The notes under the pieces: model-generated | Database searches by the model: none | What the model was told of the DNA's origin: nothing | The model's input: the letters and a program-made list of their open reading frames with translations, nothing else | In this document: one piece after another, positions 34,130 to 42,651 of the stretch | Layout of the letters: each line of letters opens with the position of its first letter | How positions within the stretch are numbered: the first letter of the stretch is position 1 | Position numbers and translations under genes: made by a program | NCBI RefSeq assembly: GCF_014764715.1 | Contig: NZ_JACXXE010000013.1 | Span: 1 to 61,636 of the forward strand | Source of the DNA: Bacillus crepusculi | Lineage (GTDB): Bacteria; Bacillota; Bacilli; Bacillales; Bacillaceae | Reading direction: 5' to 3' | Length of the DNA: 61,636 bases

Positions 34130-34481
34130 GCGCCGTCACCCTTTCCGTGAATAATCTAACGTCCTCTTCCGTCCCTGCTAATTCGAATTTTCCGACCACC
34201 GGCACGCCATAAAGCGTCGCAATAACGTCGGCAGCCGCGCCAAAGCCGTCTCCCCATGCACGATTTCCCGACGCAGCCACGCTGACCATTAAATCGCCAT
34301 TATCCTTAAGCCATTCGCTTACCGTCGCGGGCGGCTGACCGAAGTCGTACGTCGGCGTTACGAGCACGAACGGTTCCTCGACGACCTCGCTCGTCTTGAT
34401 TTCGCGTGCCTGACCGCCCAGCCCGGTCTTAGCGATGAACCGCCGTACATTGCCCGTCAGCGAGTAGAAATAGACGATCAT
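34122..34481 (-). CDS. nrdI: NrdI flavodoxin
   Basis: A 119-residue flavodoxin that supplies oxidant for the dimanganese cofactor of NrdF. FYSLTGNVRRFIAKT is the FMN phosphate loop; VTPTYDFGQPPATVSEWL and SGNRAWGDGFGAAADVIA bind the ring. It overlaps the methylase start by 8 bp, so a methylase gene lies inside the nrdI-nrdE-nrdF order. Confidence 0.92.
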   Translation of the reverse strand: MIVYFYSLTGNVRRFIAKTGLGGQAREIKTSEVVEEPFVLVTPTYDFGQPPATVSEWLKDNGDLMVSVAASGNRAWGDGFGAAADVIATLYGVPVVGKFELAGTEEDVRLFTERVTALG

Positions 34482-34636
34482 ATGTTAGCTCCGGCTACGT
34501 GCGCTAGTAATACCGCAATCGGGATAAAAAGGAGTACGTAATAGAGTAAGCTTCCTAAAATTTCATCGTAAGTCATCGGTGGGTTTTTCACTAAAGCAAG
34601 AATTGCGAGGCAGAATAACGCAATGTACGTAATCAT
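34478..34636 (-). CDS. Small membrane protein
   Basis: A 52-residue protein (MITYIALFCLAILALVKNPP) with two hydrophobic helices (3-16, 29-46). Its stop overlaps the nrdI ATG, and its start overlaps the upstream stop. Unknown function. Confidence 0.6.
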   Translation of the reverse strand: MITYIALFCLAILALVKNPPMTYDEILGSLLYYVLLFIPIAVLLAHVAGANI

Positions 34637-34830
34637 TCCGACTCATCCTCGACCTTTATACACTCGACATGTTTCTTAAAGAAAAACGCCGCTGTTTTCG
34701 AAGTTGTTAAAGAAAAATTCTCCCTACTATCGACCCATTTAGTTTCTATCTCCCCAACGATGTCATCCGGTGTGCCGTTATAGATATGATTTTTTCCTGA
34801 TCGCATCATTATCGTTACTCGTTTACTCAT
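34633..34830 (-). CDS. Hypothetical protein
   Basis: A 65-residue beta-rich protein (MSKRVTIMMRSGKNHIYNGT), similar in look to small phage proteins with a YNG/D turn, with RBS AAAGGGTGAACGCTA. Unknown function. Confidence 0.55.
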   Translation of the reverse strand: MSKRVTIMMRSGKNHIYNGTPDDIVGEIETKWVDSRENFSLTTSKTAAFFFKKHVECIKVEDESE

Positions 34831-34836
34831 TAGCGT

Positions 34837-34992
34837 TCACCCTTTCTTCTTAATATCGGCTAGGCTTCGTCCCAGCTTCTTTAGCTGCCGATCAACCTCT
34901 GCGGTACCTTCCTCACCAAAGTACGCCGGATCTGCGCCGAGAACTTTAGACGCTTCTTCCATCGCTTTATAGAAAATAGCATCGCTAATCAT
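34837..34992 (-). CDS. Short hypothetical protein
   Basis: A 51-residue helical protein (MISDAIFYKAMEEASKVLGA) coupled by overlapping stop and start with the acidic coiled-coil gene. Ends LADIKKKG. Unknown role. Confidence 0.55.
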   Translation of the reverse strand: MISDAIFYKAMEEASKVLGADPAYFGEEGTAEVDRQLKKLGRSLADIKKKG

Positions 34993-35162
34993 CCGTCCTC
35001 ACCCGCCTCGACGTCCATCGCCGCCAATTCTTCTTCGAGATCGTCGACCTTCTCATTTAGATAGTTGAGTTCGCTTTCTAAATCGTCGATTTTATTTTCG
35101 GTAACCTCAACCAAGTCGTACAATTCGAAAAGCTCCGCTTCAATTTCTTCGTATTTACTCAT
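34989..35162 (-). CDS. Small acidic coiled-coil protein
   Basis: A 57-residue protein (MSKYEEIEAELFELYDLVEV), almost entirely one coiled coil, very acidic (ESELNYLNEKVDDLEEELAA). Its start overlaps the stop of the next coiled-coil gene; the two may pair. Could mimic DNA charge. Confidence 0.6.
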   Translation of the reverse strand: MSKYEEIEAELFELYDLVEVTENKIDDLESELNYLNEKVDDLEEELAAMDVEAGEDG

Positions 35163-35368
35163 CCGCGCTCACCTCTCCGTTCAATTTCCGCTTCTAATTC
35201 CGCAATTCTAGCAGCCGTCCGGTCACGCTCGATTTCCATCTCGGTTCGCTTTAGTTCTAGTCGCATGAGTGCGTAGTTGTGATCGCCCAAGTCCGATTCG
35301 AGCCGCCGTTTCATGTCGAGTAAATTAGCGATTGGCGCAACGAAAATGTCCCCGTATTCCATCGTCAT
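35159..35368 (-). CDS. Small coiled-coil protein
   Basis: A 69-residue protein (MTMEYGDIFVAPIANLLDMK) with a long coil (RRLESDLGDHNYALMRLELK, then EIERDRTAARIAELEAEIE). Coupled to its neighbours by 4-bp overlaps. Function unknown. Confidence 0.6.
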   Translation of the reverse strand: MTMEYGDIFVAPIANLLDMKRRLESDLGDHNYALMRLELKRTEMEIERDRTAARIAELEAEIERRGERG

Positions 35369-35754
35369 TCACCTCCGATCGTATCGAGGATTTCTTTGAT
35401 TGCGTAGTATTCCGGATTTATCGTTTGCATGACACCGCTGAACAGCGCGACTAGTCCGAAGATCACAGCTAAAATCGTAACGATGATTATCACGATAAAT
35501 AACATACCGTCTCCAACCTCTCGCAGCTTATAGTGAATGTTAGCCTCTTCTCCCCACGAAGGACTCCCGCCTTTTGCGATAAGAAGGTAATTCAAACGGA
35601 GTAATACAGAAAATCCCGCCAACAAGATCGCTCCTACAATTATGTTAATTATTCCGAAGACGTAACTCTGATTAACGAGAATCCCGTAAACATGTTCCGC
35701 CGCCACTCCGAGCTTTGCGGCTAATTTGTCGATGTACGCCAACGCTTTATCCAT
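35365..35754 (-). CDS. Membrane protein
   Basis: A 129-residue protein with two or three membrane helices: VFGIINIIVGAILLAGFSVL (about 32-51) and MLFIVIIIVTILAVIFGLVA (about 84-103). It overlaps the next membrane gene by 8 bp; the pair may form a complex. Unknown function. Confidence 0.65.
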   Translation of the reverse strand: MDKALAYIDKLAAKLGVAAEHVYGILVNQSYVFGIINIIVGAILLAGFSVLLRLNYLLIAKGGSPSWGEEANIHYKLREVGDGMLFIVIIIVTILAVIFGLVALFSGVMQTINPEYYAIKEILDTIGGE

Positions 35755-36121
35755 TTGCGCCCGCCTCCTTTACCGTCATTATGTTTTCGTATTTAGATAG
35801 GAACGGAATACGGAAACCAATCGTCTTAAACTCGTAAGTCTTACCAACTTCAATCTTCGCGTAGAGATCACTAGAATTAAACTTACGAGCAAACAGAGCA
35901 TCAGTATTTTCGAACACCTTTTCGTTCCCTTCTTCGTCAATGCCGAAAATCAAGTACTTAGATGACTCCCGGGAATTCTTCGTTTCTTTTTCCGTTACCT
36001 TAATCTCGTAGGTATTTTTATTGACGTAGGATGCAATCGTATATACCGGCACTACAATTACGACAGTAAACAGGGTTAGCACAATCATCACAACGACTCC
36101 TATTTCTAGTAAACGTCCCAT
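35747..36121 (-). CDS. Membrane-anchored DUF1523-like protein
   Basis: A 124-residue protein with one N-terminal membrane helix (GVVVMIVLTLFTVVIVVPVY) and an outside domain: YLIFGIDEEGNEKVFENTDA, FNSSDLYAKIEVGKTYEFKT and GFRIPFLSKYENIM. These segments are typical of a small family common in phages and prophages, without known function. Confidence 0.65.
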   Translation of the reverse strand: MGRLLEIGVVVMIVLTLFTVVIVVPVYTIASYVNKNTYEIKVTEKETKNSRESSKYLIFGIDEEGNEKVFENTDALFARKFNSSDLYAKIEVGKTYEFKTIGFRIPFLSKYENIMTVKEAGANG

Positions 36122-36658
36122 CTATCCCGCCCCTTTCGGTTTCTCAATTACGCCTTCACGAACCAGATACGAAAGCCCAACCGCCACCGCATCCGATTCA
36201 TCATCCGTACGAAACGTAAAGTCATCCGGTAATGCAAGCACACGTCTTACACCCGCCTCTACTTCGTCCTTTGATGCGCTGCCTTTTCCGGTCACATCCC
36301 GCTTAACTGTGGTCGGCGGTATCTCTACATCGGCCTTGTATCCATATTTACCAAGCGCCATATCAATGACCGACCATGCTCCGAACACTGTTTGCGTCGC
36401 CCTCTTATTTCGACCGCCTGTGAAATGCTCGCGGACAACTACGTCAAACGGTCCGTATTCGTGCAGAACCATCGTCGTTGCAGCTTCGATGTAAGAATAC
36501 CGATGGCTATCCGGCGATTGGCTTGACGTGCTGACAGACGTTACGTGAACGAGGTTGATGCGCGGTCCTGATTTTAGGCGCTTAACTTCGAGGACTGCGA
36601 AGCCTGGATTAGTTGATATGTCTAGCGCAAGGATGCGGATAGGCTTGGCGGCGGTCAT
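36122..36658 (-). CDS. RuvC-like Holliday junction resolvase
   Basis: A 178-residue protein from ATG 36658 (MTAAKPIRILALDISTNPGF), coupled to the upstream stop. RNase H fold acids: Asp in ILALDIS, Glu in VVVREHFTG, Asp pair in RTDDESDAVAVGLSYL. It probably resolves branched replication intermediates before packaging, alongside the RecB-like nuclease and polymerase encoded next to it. Confidence 0.8.
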   Translation of the reverse strand: MTAAKPIRILALDISTNPGFAVLEVKRLKSGPRINLVHVTSVSTSSQSPDSHRYSYIEAATTMVLHEYGPFDVVVREHFTGGRNKRATQTVFGAWSVIDMALGKYGYKADVEIPPTTVKRDVTGKGSASKDEVEAGVRRVLALPDDFTFRTDDESDAVAVGLSYLVREGVIEKPKGAG

Positions 36659-36855
36659 CCGCACCACCGATAAAATTCGATATCCTGCGTCTTTAACGCC
36701 TCCGACGCAAGTTTTTCCGGATTACCTGCGCCATTTGCGATTGCACCTAAAACATCGTTATACAAGTCGTCCTCCATACCGTGCGCTGCCTCATCATCGA
36801 AGGCTATTTGGCGGATATCTTCAACACGTTCCTTAACTTCATCTACCGTCATCAA
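36655..36855 (-). CDS. Short acidic hypothetical protein
   Basis: A 66-residue helical protein (MMTVDEVKERVEDIRQIAFD) between the nuclease and resolvase genes, overlapping both. Start could be M2. Unknown function. Confidence 0.6.
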   Translation of the reverse strand: MMTVDEVKERVEDIRQIAFDDEAAHGMEDDLYNDVLGAIANGAGNPEKLASEALKTQDIEFYRWCG

Positions 36856-37901
36856 ACCGCCTCCCCTTCTCGTACTCTCTCAATAAATGCTAGCGCCTCC
36901 GCGTATTGTTGCTTCGTACTTGCGTAAGCTCCCGATTTACGCATCTGCGCAACCTTGCCGCGAATCACCGCCATCTCATCGTCCGTCAGCGACTTGGCAA
37001 TCGCAGTCTTAAAGTTGTTGAACGTCCATGCTCCGAGGTCTAGTTCGGGCGGCTCGCCAGCATCGACAGCATTCCGGATATCTACGAATCTATCAAGAAT
37101 CGCGTCAATGTCATGCGGCTTGATTTCGAGGCCAAACGCTCGGATGTCCGGCGTCTTTTCGAATTCGCCTTCCGGATAGACCCACGATTTCTTCGACGCA
37201 TTGACGTACAGAATGACGTAATAGTCCACGCCGTACATAGGTCCGTAAGTCACGCATTGTGCGACGTGCTTCGGGTCCGGCTCTCTCATCGAATGCAGCG
37301 ACGTCCTAGCCGCGGAAGTCTGCTTCGACTTGATTTCGAGGCCAACGCGTAGGATTTCGCCATCTGCCGTCACATAACGCATGATGCCGTCGCAAGTCCC
37401 GTATAAATAGAACGTCTGCCCGCCGCGCTGTATTTTATGATTACGTTTGGCAAAGTCCTCGAATACCGGCGTCCCGTCTTCGTTGCGTTCGAAGTCAAAC
37501 GGACACACGCGTCCGGTCTTTTTACCGAAGTGCTTCGCCATGAACAGAATATCGCGCTGGATCATGTCGCCGATCGCCGTTCCGAGGCGAGTCCATCGTC
37601 CTTGATAAGGCGGCTTTGATTCGATGTCTTTCGGATCGTTCAGCGCCTTGTGGTAAAGTTCGCGCGGACATGCGTTAGCTGCCGACGGTGAGAAATACGG
37701 GCGCTTCGGAAATACGTTTGGCGCGTTCGCATACCATCGGTAAATGTCCGTATCTAGTTGGTTATCCCACGTCTCGGGCAGCGAGTGCCATTCGTTAAGA
37801 TACGATACGAGTTCATCTGCGATTGACTGCGCAAATGATGTCGGTTCGGGTTCGCCGTTACTAAGTAATTGAGCCGCTAATTTTCGTTTGTCTGCCGTCA
37901 A
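36852..37901 (-). CDS. PD-(D/E)XK exonuclease (RecB/Cas4-like)
   Basis: A 349-residue nuclease. LRVGLEIKSKQTSAARTS has the E-x-K active site (about 193-199); a preceding Asp is in YGTCDGIMRYV. QCVTYGPMYGVDYYVILYVN is the conserved Q-x3-Y segment of RecB-family nucleases. Two Cys (NACPRELY near 72 and GRVCPFDFE) recall the iron-sulphur Cys of Cas4/AddB types, incomplete here. Role in recombination or end processing, adjacent to DNA polymerase. Confidence 0.8.
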   Translation of the reverse strand: MTADKRKLAAQLLSNGEPEPTSFAQSIADELVSYLNEWHSLPETWDNQLDTDIYRWYANAPNVFPKRPYFSPSAANACPRELYHKALNDPKDIESKPPYQGRWTRLGTAIGDMIQRDILFMAKHFGKKTGRVCPFDFERNEDGTPVFEDFAKRNHKIQRGGQTFYLYGTCDGIMRYVTADGEILRVGLEIKSKQTSAARTSLHSMREPDPKHVAQCVTYGPMYGVDYYVILYVNASKKSWVYPEGEFEKTPDIRAFGLEIKPHDIDAILDRFVDIRNAVDAGEPPELDLGAWTFNNFKTAIAKSLTDDEMAVIRGKVAQMRKSGAYASTKQQYAEALAFIERVREGEAV

Positions 37902-40714
37902 TTAATCACGTCCTTTTTAGGTTTGCAATTCTCGAAGTCCCAATCATTCGGACTGTATTCGTCCATCCAGCACGGTTCAATTACCGTGTCGCAATCTAAC
38001 GGAAGTACGAGCGTAAATGTATTCGTCATGATGTCATCAAATAACTCGACTGCTTCTTCCGTTAGTTGTTCGTTTGGAGTAGCCGTCTTCAATTCGTCAT
38101 GAAGCGTTAGTGGAAATTCCCATCCGCGCTCTAAAACACACTCGTAGTAAACGCGTATCATACACATCTGTAAGATATTCGCGCCCGATCCTTGAATCGT
38201 ATGGTTAAATGCAGCACGCTCGCATCCGCCAGTGAATCGCATTAAGTCCCAAAATTCCGACCGATCTTCCCAGCGTAACTTATTCGTTTTCTTTCCGAGG
38301 TCCGGATCGTTCTTATCCGTGATGCCACACCTACGCATTAGCTGGCAAAGACGTTTGTACTTTTCGACATAGCCCGGGAAGCGTCGTTTCTGTTTAAAGA
38401 TCGTTGCGGTCCACCCGCGCTTGCGTAGATGCTCGAATGTAGACTCGACCATTCCTTTGAATCCTGGAAGAATCTCGTCGAACTTCTCGTAAGCGACTAA
38501 CGCCTGATCCTTGCCAATTCCGAAAGGTATGACACCTTTATAAAACATATCGAACGCCTGCCCGTATCCGATCGCAAGAAACATCTGCTTCATAGCTTTA
38601 CGGTAGGTTGGTACAGCACCGTCGGTCCCTTTGACGGATTCATAATAATCTTCCGTACAAATTTCACGTGGGACATCGAATAAGATAGAAGCGAACTCAA
38701 CGTAAGGATCTAGTCCTCGTCGGTACATATCCGCAAATATCTCATCGTTAAATTCGGTTGCCATTCTATGCGCTTGGATTCTCGGCTCAATTGACGATAA
38801 ATCTGAGCCAATGAAAGTATGGTTTTCCGGTGGCTTAAATGCCATTCGTACGCGCTGACCTCTTTCAGTTCGCGACGGAATGTTTTGGATGTTCCGTCCC
38901 TTTTCCGTCTTCTTTGGCGCATCTACTAATAGACGCATGTATTCGAGAAAATTCTTATCGTTGATATCGTTTCTGTAAATCTCGTTATCTTTTCCGGTGT
39001 ATTTTTTTGAACTATATCTTCCCGTTGATACGGTTTGTAATTGCGTATGAAGGCGTCCATCTACGTCCTTAACGTTAGGAATTCGATTGATGAACGTTCC
39101 CAATAACGTAGATAATTCCGAAAATGTCGCAAGTGGCTTTAGCCGCTCGTCTTCTTTAAAGTACAACGCGAGAACGTCCTTGCTTACGGCACGTGTTTTC
39201 TTCTTGTCGATAATCTTCGTCTTATCTTCAATTCCGAGTACATCGTAGATTAAATACTGAAGGTGTTGGTCGGAATCTAAGTTGAATTCGTGTATGAAAT
39301 CGGGCGCATTCTCTGGAATAGGAGGAGCGAGTGGCTCCGTCTTATACTTCCGGATACGTTCTTTAAGCTGCGTATATTTCTTGGTTGCTGGATTCGCTTT
39401 CTGTAGCTCCGCCTCACATTTCGCAAGCATATCCTTCTGCTTCGCAATTTGCCTTTCTCGGTTTTCTTGCCATGCTCGAATTTTATCTCCTTTTAAGTGC
39501 ATCGACATGGAACGTAAGAACGCGGAATCGATTCCATACGCTTCGTTAAGATCATCTATCGCTTTCTGTAGTTGCGGTTCATATTCCGCTTTGAGGCGCA
39601 TTAGTTCATCGTCGTCAATCACGAAACCTGTTCGCTCGATCGTCGTGTTTACTTCGTATAGATACTGGCGGATCTCAAAATACGGATAGTACAAATCGTC
39701 AATCTTCAGCATCATATCGATCTGCCAACGCGTTAGGTACCAGCCCTTTTCAACGTCCTTTATCGCGTAGATTCCGACGATCTCAGGCGAATAAATCATC
39801 GGAGAACCTTTTCCGAACAGGTCCTCGAAAGTGTATCCGTCTAAGTGCGTCGTTCCTGTGTGTTCTTTGTATTTCGTGTCTAATTCCTTTAAACCAAACG
39901 ACGGCTCATGCTCGTTCATTAATCGCGCCGCATCTAGCGAGTCGTATCGGAAACCTTTCGGCTTTAATCCGTCATTCAAAAACATCGCGTAGTCAAAGGG
40001 TGTATTGTGAAACGCTTTTATATGACGAGCATCTTCAATAAATGCCTGGCAGATATCGAGCGCAGCCGATCGCGTGCATTGTTCATCTTCCGTTAAATGT
40101 CCGTACGCGACGTAGTAACCTTCGTTTAAACATGGGAGCCAAAACGAATAGCCGCCCGACATATCCATAAACGTATCTGTACCGGATGTCTCCGTATCCC
40201 ATTCCGTAAATGAAACGGCCAGTGGAATCTCGATGCCGCGCTCGGCTAACTTGTCGCGAATATGCGTATTGTTGAATAGGTCGAATACTTTTCGAAACCA
40301 CGGATCTAATTGCTGCGCCTTTACTTCGGCTCGTAACCGTTCGATCATAGGCGCCAGGTCAGCGTCCTTTGTAATAACGTAATAGTTATCGGGCTTCGTT
40401 CGTAGTGTCTCCTGCATACGTTCATGTCGTAATGATTCGTTTTCTTTTTCGAAATAACGACGACCGATTACGAGCGCTTCGGATTTAGTCAGTTTCGTAT
40501 TTTTAGTACGAACTAACTTTCCGTCCTTCTGCGCTCGCCAGGCCGCTTCAAATTCGCGACGTTCTTTATCGGAGAACTTACACGTTCTCTTCAAGCGATC
40601 GAATGCTTCGTCTAGTGTTTCGTCTGACTTGGCCGCTTGCTTACGTTTGGCAACGTCGGTCGCCGGCTCCGCCTTACGTGCATTTACGTTTAGTTTTAAC
40701 GGCTTGATTTCCAC
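37898..40714 (-). CDS. DNA polymerase, family A
   Basis: A 938-residue polymerase starting at GTG 40714 (MEIKPLKLNVNARKAEP), 7 nt after AAGGAGG; a longer frame from 40759 has no such site. Proofreading domain: SFTEWDTETSGTD (Exo I), then HIKAFHNTPFDYAMFL. Polymerase motifs: A GSDLSSIEPRIQAHRMA, B YRKAMKQMFLAIGYGQAFDM, C FPLTLHDELKTA. An insert of about 150 residues before the palm makes it longer than E. coli Pol I Klenow. It is the replicative enzyme together with primase and helicase at 46-48 kb. Confidence 0.95.
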   Translation of the reverse strand: MEIKPLKLNVNARKAEPATDVAKRKQAAKSDETLDEAFDRLKRTCKFSDKERREFEAAWRAQKDGKLVRTKNTKLTKSEALVIGRRYFEKENESLRHERMQETLRTKPDNYYVITKDADLAPMIERLRAEVKAQQLDPWFRKVFDLFNNTHIRDKLAERGIEIPLAVSFTEWDTETSGTDTFMDMSGGYSFWLPCLNEGYYVAYGHLTEDEQCTRSAALDICQAFIEDARHIKAFHNTPFDYAMFLNDGLKPKGFRYDSLDAARLMNEHEPSFGLKELDTKYKEHTGTTHLDGYTFEDLFGKGSPMIYSPEIVGIYAIKDVEKGWYLTRWQIDMMLKIDDLYYPYFEIRQYLYEVNTTIERTGFVIDDDELMRLKAEYEPQLQKAIDDLNEAYGIDSAFLRSMSMHLKGDKIRAWQENRERQIAKQKDMLAKCEAELQKANPATKKYTQLKERIRKYKTEPLAPPIPENAPDFIHEFNLDSDQHLQYLIYDVLGIEDKTKIIDKKKTRAVSKDVLALYFKEDERLKPLATFSELSTLLGTFINRIPNVKDVDGRLHTQLQTVSTGRYSSKKYTGKDNEIYRNDINDKNFLEYMRLLVDAPKKTEKGRNIQNIPSRTERGQRVRMAFKPPENHTFIGSDLSSIEPRIQAHRMATEFNDEIFADMYRRGLDPYVEFASILFDVPREICTEDYYESVKGTDGAVPTYRKAMKQMFLAIGYGQAFDMFYKGVIPFGIGKDQALVAYEKFDEILPGFKGMVESTFEHLRKRGWTATIFKQKRRFPGYVEKYKRLCQLMRRCGITDKNDPDLGKKTNKLRWEDRSEFWDLMRFTGGCERAAFNHTIQGSGANILQMCMIRVYYECVLERGWEFPLTLHDELKTATPNEQLTEEAVELFDDIMTNTFTLVLPLDCDTVIEPCWMDEYSPNDWDFENCKPKKDVIN

Positions 40715-40734
40715 GTCGCGTCCTCCTTTCTTCG

Positions 40735-40905
40735 TTAAAAGTCGATGGTTTCCGTCCACTTCCGTCTATGTGCCGTCTCGTTATCCGAATAAAACTCCGA
40801 CCAGCAGCTACCGTCGCAACAATACACATCGTACAGTGAGTCGTAAACGGCGGACTGGCCTTCATTAATGGGCGCTTGGCAGGCGACGCATTTAGCTGCG
40901 GTCAT
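40735..40905 (-). CDS. Small Cys-rich zinc-binding protein
   Basis: A 56-residue protein (MTAAKCVACQAPINEGQSAV) with CVAC and CCDGSC (residues 6-9 and 29-34), a zinc site of treble-clef type. ATG 40905; stop 20 bp before the polymerase GTG. A minus-strand frame at 40674-40865 in another register is its shadow. Confidence 0.7.
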   Translation of the reverse strand: MTAAKCVACQAPINEGQSAVYDSLYDVYCCDGSCWSEFYSDNETAHRRKWTETIDF

Positions 40906-41340
40906 CTATACCGCCTCCGCTTCGTTTTCTAATGCCGCCAAGAATCCGCGGTCTAAGTTCAATTTGAGTTCGTGCCACGCGCGATGTCCTTCGTTCTTAC
41001 GTGGCATCCAATAGTCCGTAATATTGCGACATTCGAACATGTACGCCTTAGTCTCGTTGTCTTCGAGTAGTACGCCGATAAAATAATCCGTATCAGCTTT
41101 CGTGTAAGCCTGACCGGTGTTCTTGCGTCCGCTAACCGTCAAACAGCCGCGCTTTTCCCGACGATCACGAATCGTCTTAACCTGGATACGTTTGATTGCG
41201 CCCGTAACCGGCTCGGCTGCGAGAATATCGTACGGCTCCTCGGTTTCCGGCTTACTAACGCCTGACCAGCCGGCCGCCATTAAGGCAGCGCGTGCGATCA
41301 ATTCGGCGAATTTGCCGATCGTTTCTTCTTTGTGCGCCAT
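40906..41340 (-). CDS. PD-(D/E)XK family endonuclease-like protein
   Basis: A 144-residue protein. IGKFAELIARAALMAAGWSG, PYDILAAEPVTGAIKRIQVK (D then QVK) form the nuclease core typical of small archaeal-resolvase-like or group I intron-type nucleases. ADTDYFIGVLLEDNETKAYM is the following strand-helix. Possible role in recombination or as a structure-specific nuclease. Confidence 0.7.
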   Translation of the reverse strand: MAHKEETIGKFAELIARAALMAAGWSGVSKPETEEPYDILAAEPVTGAIKRIQVKTIRDRREKRGCLTVSGRKNTGQAYTKADTDYFIGVLLEDNETKAYMFECRNITDYWMPRKNEGHRAWHELKLNLDRGFLAALENEAEAV

Positions 41341-41598
41341 CTATTCGTCCTCCTTCGCGATATGTCTCACTAAAATATCGTCCACACTATTTATTAAGTC
41401 GTTTGTATCCGGCATATTTCCTATAGTTAGATCAGCTACTCGATTATAAGGGTGGCACATCGCAATATTGCGTTCCATTACGTCGAGATTCACTTCCAGT
41501 AACGACGCGGAAATAGCGATCAACTCAGCCAGCGAAACTTCTACGGTGACCTTTTTCGATAAATCTAACGTCTGCGATTCCGTTTTAATTTCTCGCAT
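41341..41598 (-). CDS. Hypothetical protein
   Basis: An 85-residue protein (MREIKTESQTLDLSKKVTVE), RBS AAGGAGGACGGTTAA. Contains a hydrophobic helix (VSLAELIAISASLLEVNLDV). Stop directly before the nuclease-like gene. Unknown. Confidence 0.6.
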   Translation of the reverse strand: MREIKTESQTLDLSKKVTVEVSLAELIAISASLLEVNLDVMERNIAMCHPYNRVADLTIGNMPDTNDLINSVDDILVRHIAKEDE

Positions 41599-41611
41599 TT
41601 AACCGTCCTCC

Positions 41612-42394
41612 TTAGAATCCGAAGTTTTCTTCGGCTGGTAGTTCTTCGTCTGCTGTCGTCTTCGATCCGCCGCCAAGCGATTCACCAATTAACGTTAGAT
41701 CAAAGCCTGCCGCGACAAGACTTTCGAGCATTTCCTTTTCGTCAGCTTCGTAAATTAAGCCGTCAAATAAAGACATGTCGAACTCTTTGCCGTCTTGAGC
41801 CACGAAATGCTTGCGCTCAGTTTCCGTCAAATCCTCGTCTAAATCGATAAGAGGCGTCAGCGAAACGACCGTGCTCGTGCCTGATCCGGATTTCTCTAGT
41901 TCAAACGCGATACGGCGGAGTTTCGTTTCCTGCCTTTTAATGACCGCGTGAACCGTCGTAGCCTGCGCCTTAGAAAGATCGACGATGATTGGTTCGCCAG
42001 TTTCGAGGTTGATAAATCCTAGCGCATAACGTTCTTTTACGCGATATTTAGCCGCTTCTTGTTTAGCCGCTTCTTCCGCCTTAGCATCGCCCCGATCAGC
42101 CGCCGCCTTCTTTTCGTCTTGGTAATGCTTCCAAGCGCGATCCCATGACGTCAGATTCGACTCAGGAAATCCGTTTTTGTTTAGCGTGCTCGGATTAGCC
42201 GCCGAGAACGAATTTACTTTCTTATAGATTCCGTATGAAAAGAAGCGAATTAGATCGAAAGCACTCATAACGCGTACCTTATAAACCGTTCCCGTCTTAA
42301 AGCTCGCAAACTCGGCGCTGCTTCCTCCGCCGCCTCCTTCATTTGTTGCGTTCAATGCGTTTAGAGCGTCAGCTCCGCTAGTGTACTTTGTCAT
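41612..42394 (-). CDS. Probable single-stranded DNA-binding protein
   Basis: A 260-residue protein starting at ATG 42394 (MTKYTSGADALNALNATNEG) after ACGGAGGTAATCGG. A Gly-rich loop (GGGGGSS) and beta-rich core with KTGTVYKVRVMSAFDLIRFF, then a highly acidic end (TTADEELPAEENFGF), as in gp32/gp2.5-type ssDNA-binding proteins whose acidic tail recruits replication partners. ATG 42538 is in frame and coupled to the upstream stop, but its 48 extra residues look non-protein-like. Placed between polymerase and recombination genes. Confidence 0.65.
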   Translation of the reverse strand: MTKYTSGADALNALNATNEGGGGGSSAEFASFKTGTVYKVRVMSAFDLIRFFSYGIYKKVNSFSAANPSTLNKNGFPESNLTSWDRAWKHYQDEKKAAADRGDAKAEEAAKQEAAKYRVKERYALGFINLETGEPIIVDLSKAQATTVHAVIKRQETKLRRIAFELEKSGSGTSTVVSLTPLIDLDEDLTETERKHFVAQDGKEFDMSLFDGLIYEADEKEMLESLVAAGFDLTLIGESLGGGSKTTADEELPAEENFGF

Positions 42395-42534
42395 CCGATT
42401 ACCTCCGTTAATTTGTTTTAGGGTTTGACCCTCGCAAAACACCGGTATCTGCGCCCGAGACGCCGCCAGCGCACGGCATAGCGACGCGACAGTTTTACTT
42501 AACGACCGCCCCGGTATTCTCCGAGCGTCGGCGG

Positions 42535-42651
42535 TCATTCGCCGCCTTTATTACGGCTCTCTTCGCGTACAAGCGACCAATACATGCCGCCGATAATGAT
42601 GGTCGAAATACTGCCGACGAATGCGAAATACATTAGGAAGTCGTCAAACAT
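42535..42651 (-). CDS. 38-residue membrane peptide
   Basis: MFDDFLMYFAFVGSISTIII, one membrane helix, charged tail (REESRNKGGE). It overlaps the end of the 42644 gene and precedes a 140-bp leader to the ssDNA-binding gene. Confidence 0.55.
   Translation of the reverse strand: MFDDFLMYFAFVGSISTIIIGGMYWSLVREESRNKGGE

Noticed and set aside
40674..40865. Minus-strand frame of 63 residues beside the polymerase start
   Set aside because: It is out of register with the real Cys-rich gene 40735-40905, which has the CxxC pattern and tight spacing to its neighbours.
42395..42538. 48-residue N-terminal extension of the ssDNA-binding protein
   Set aside because: ATG 42538 is coupled to an upstream stop, but the extension is Arg/Ala-rich and unlike the rest, while ATG 42394 has a near-perfect ribosome site.
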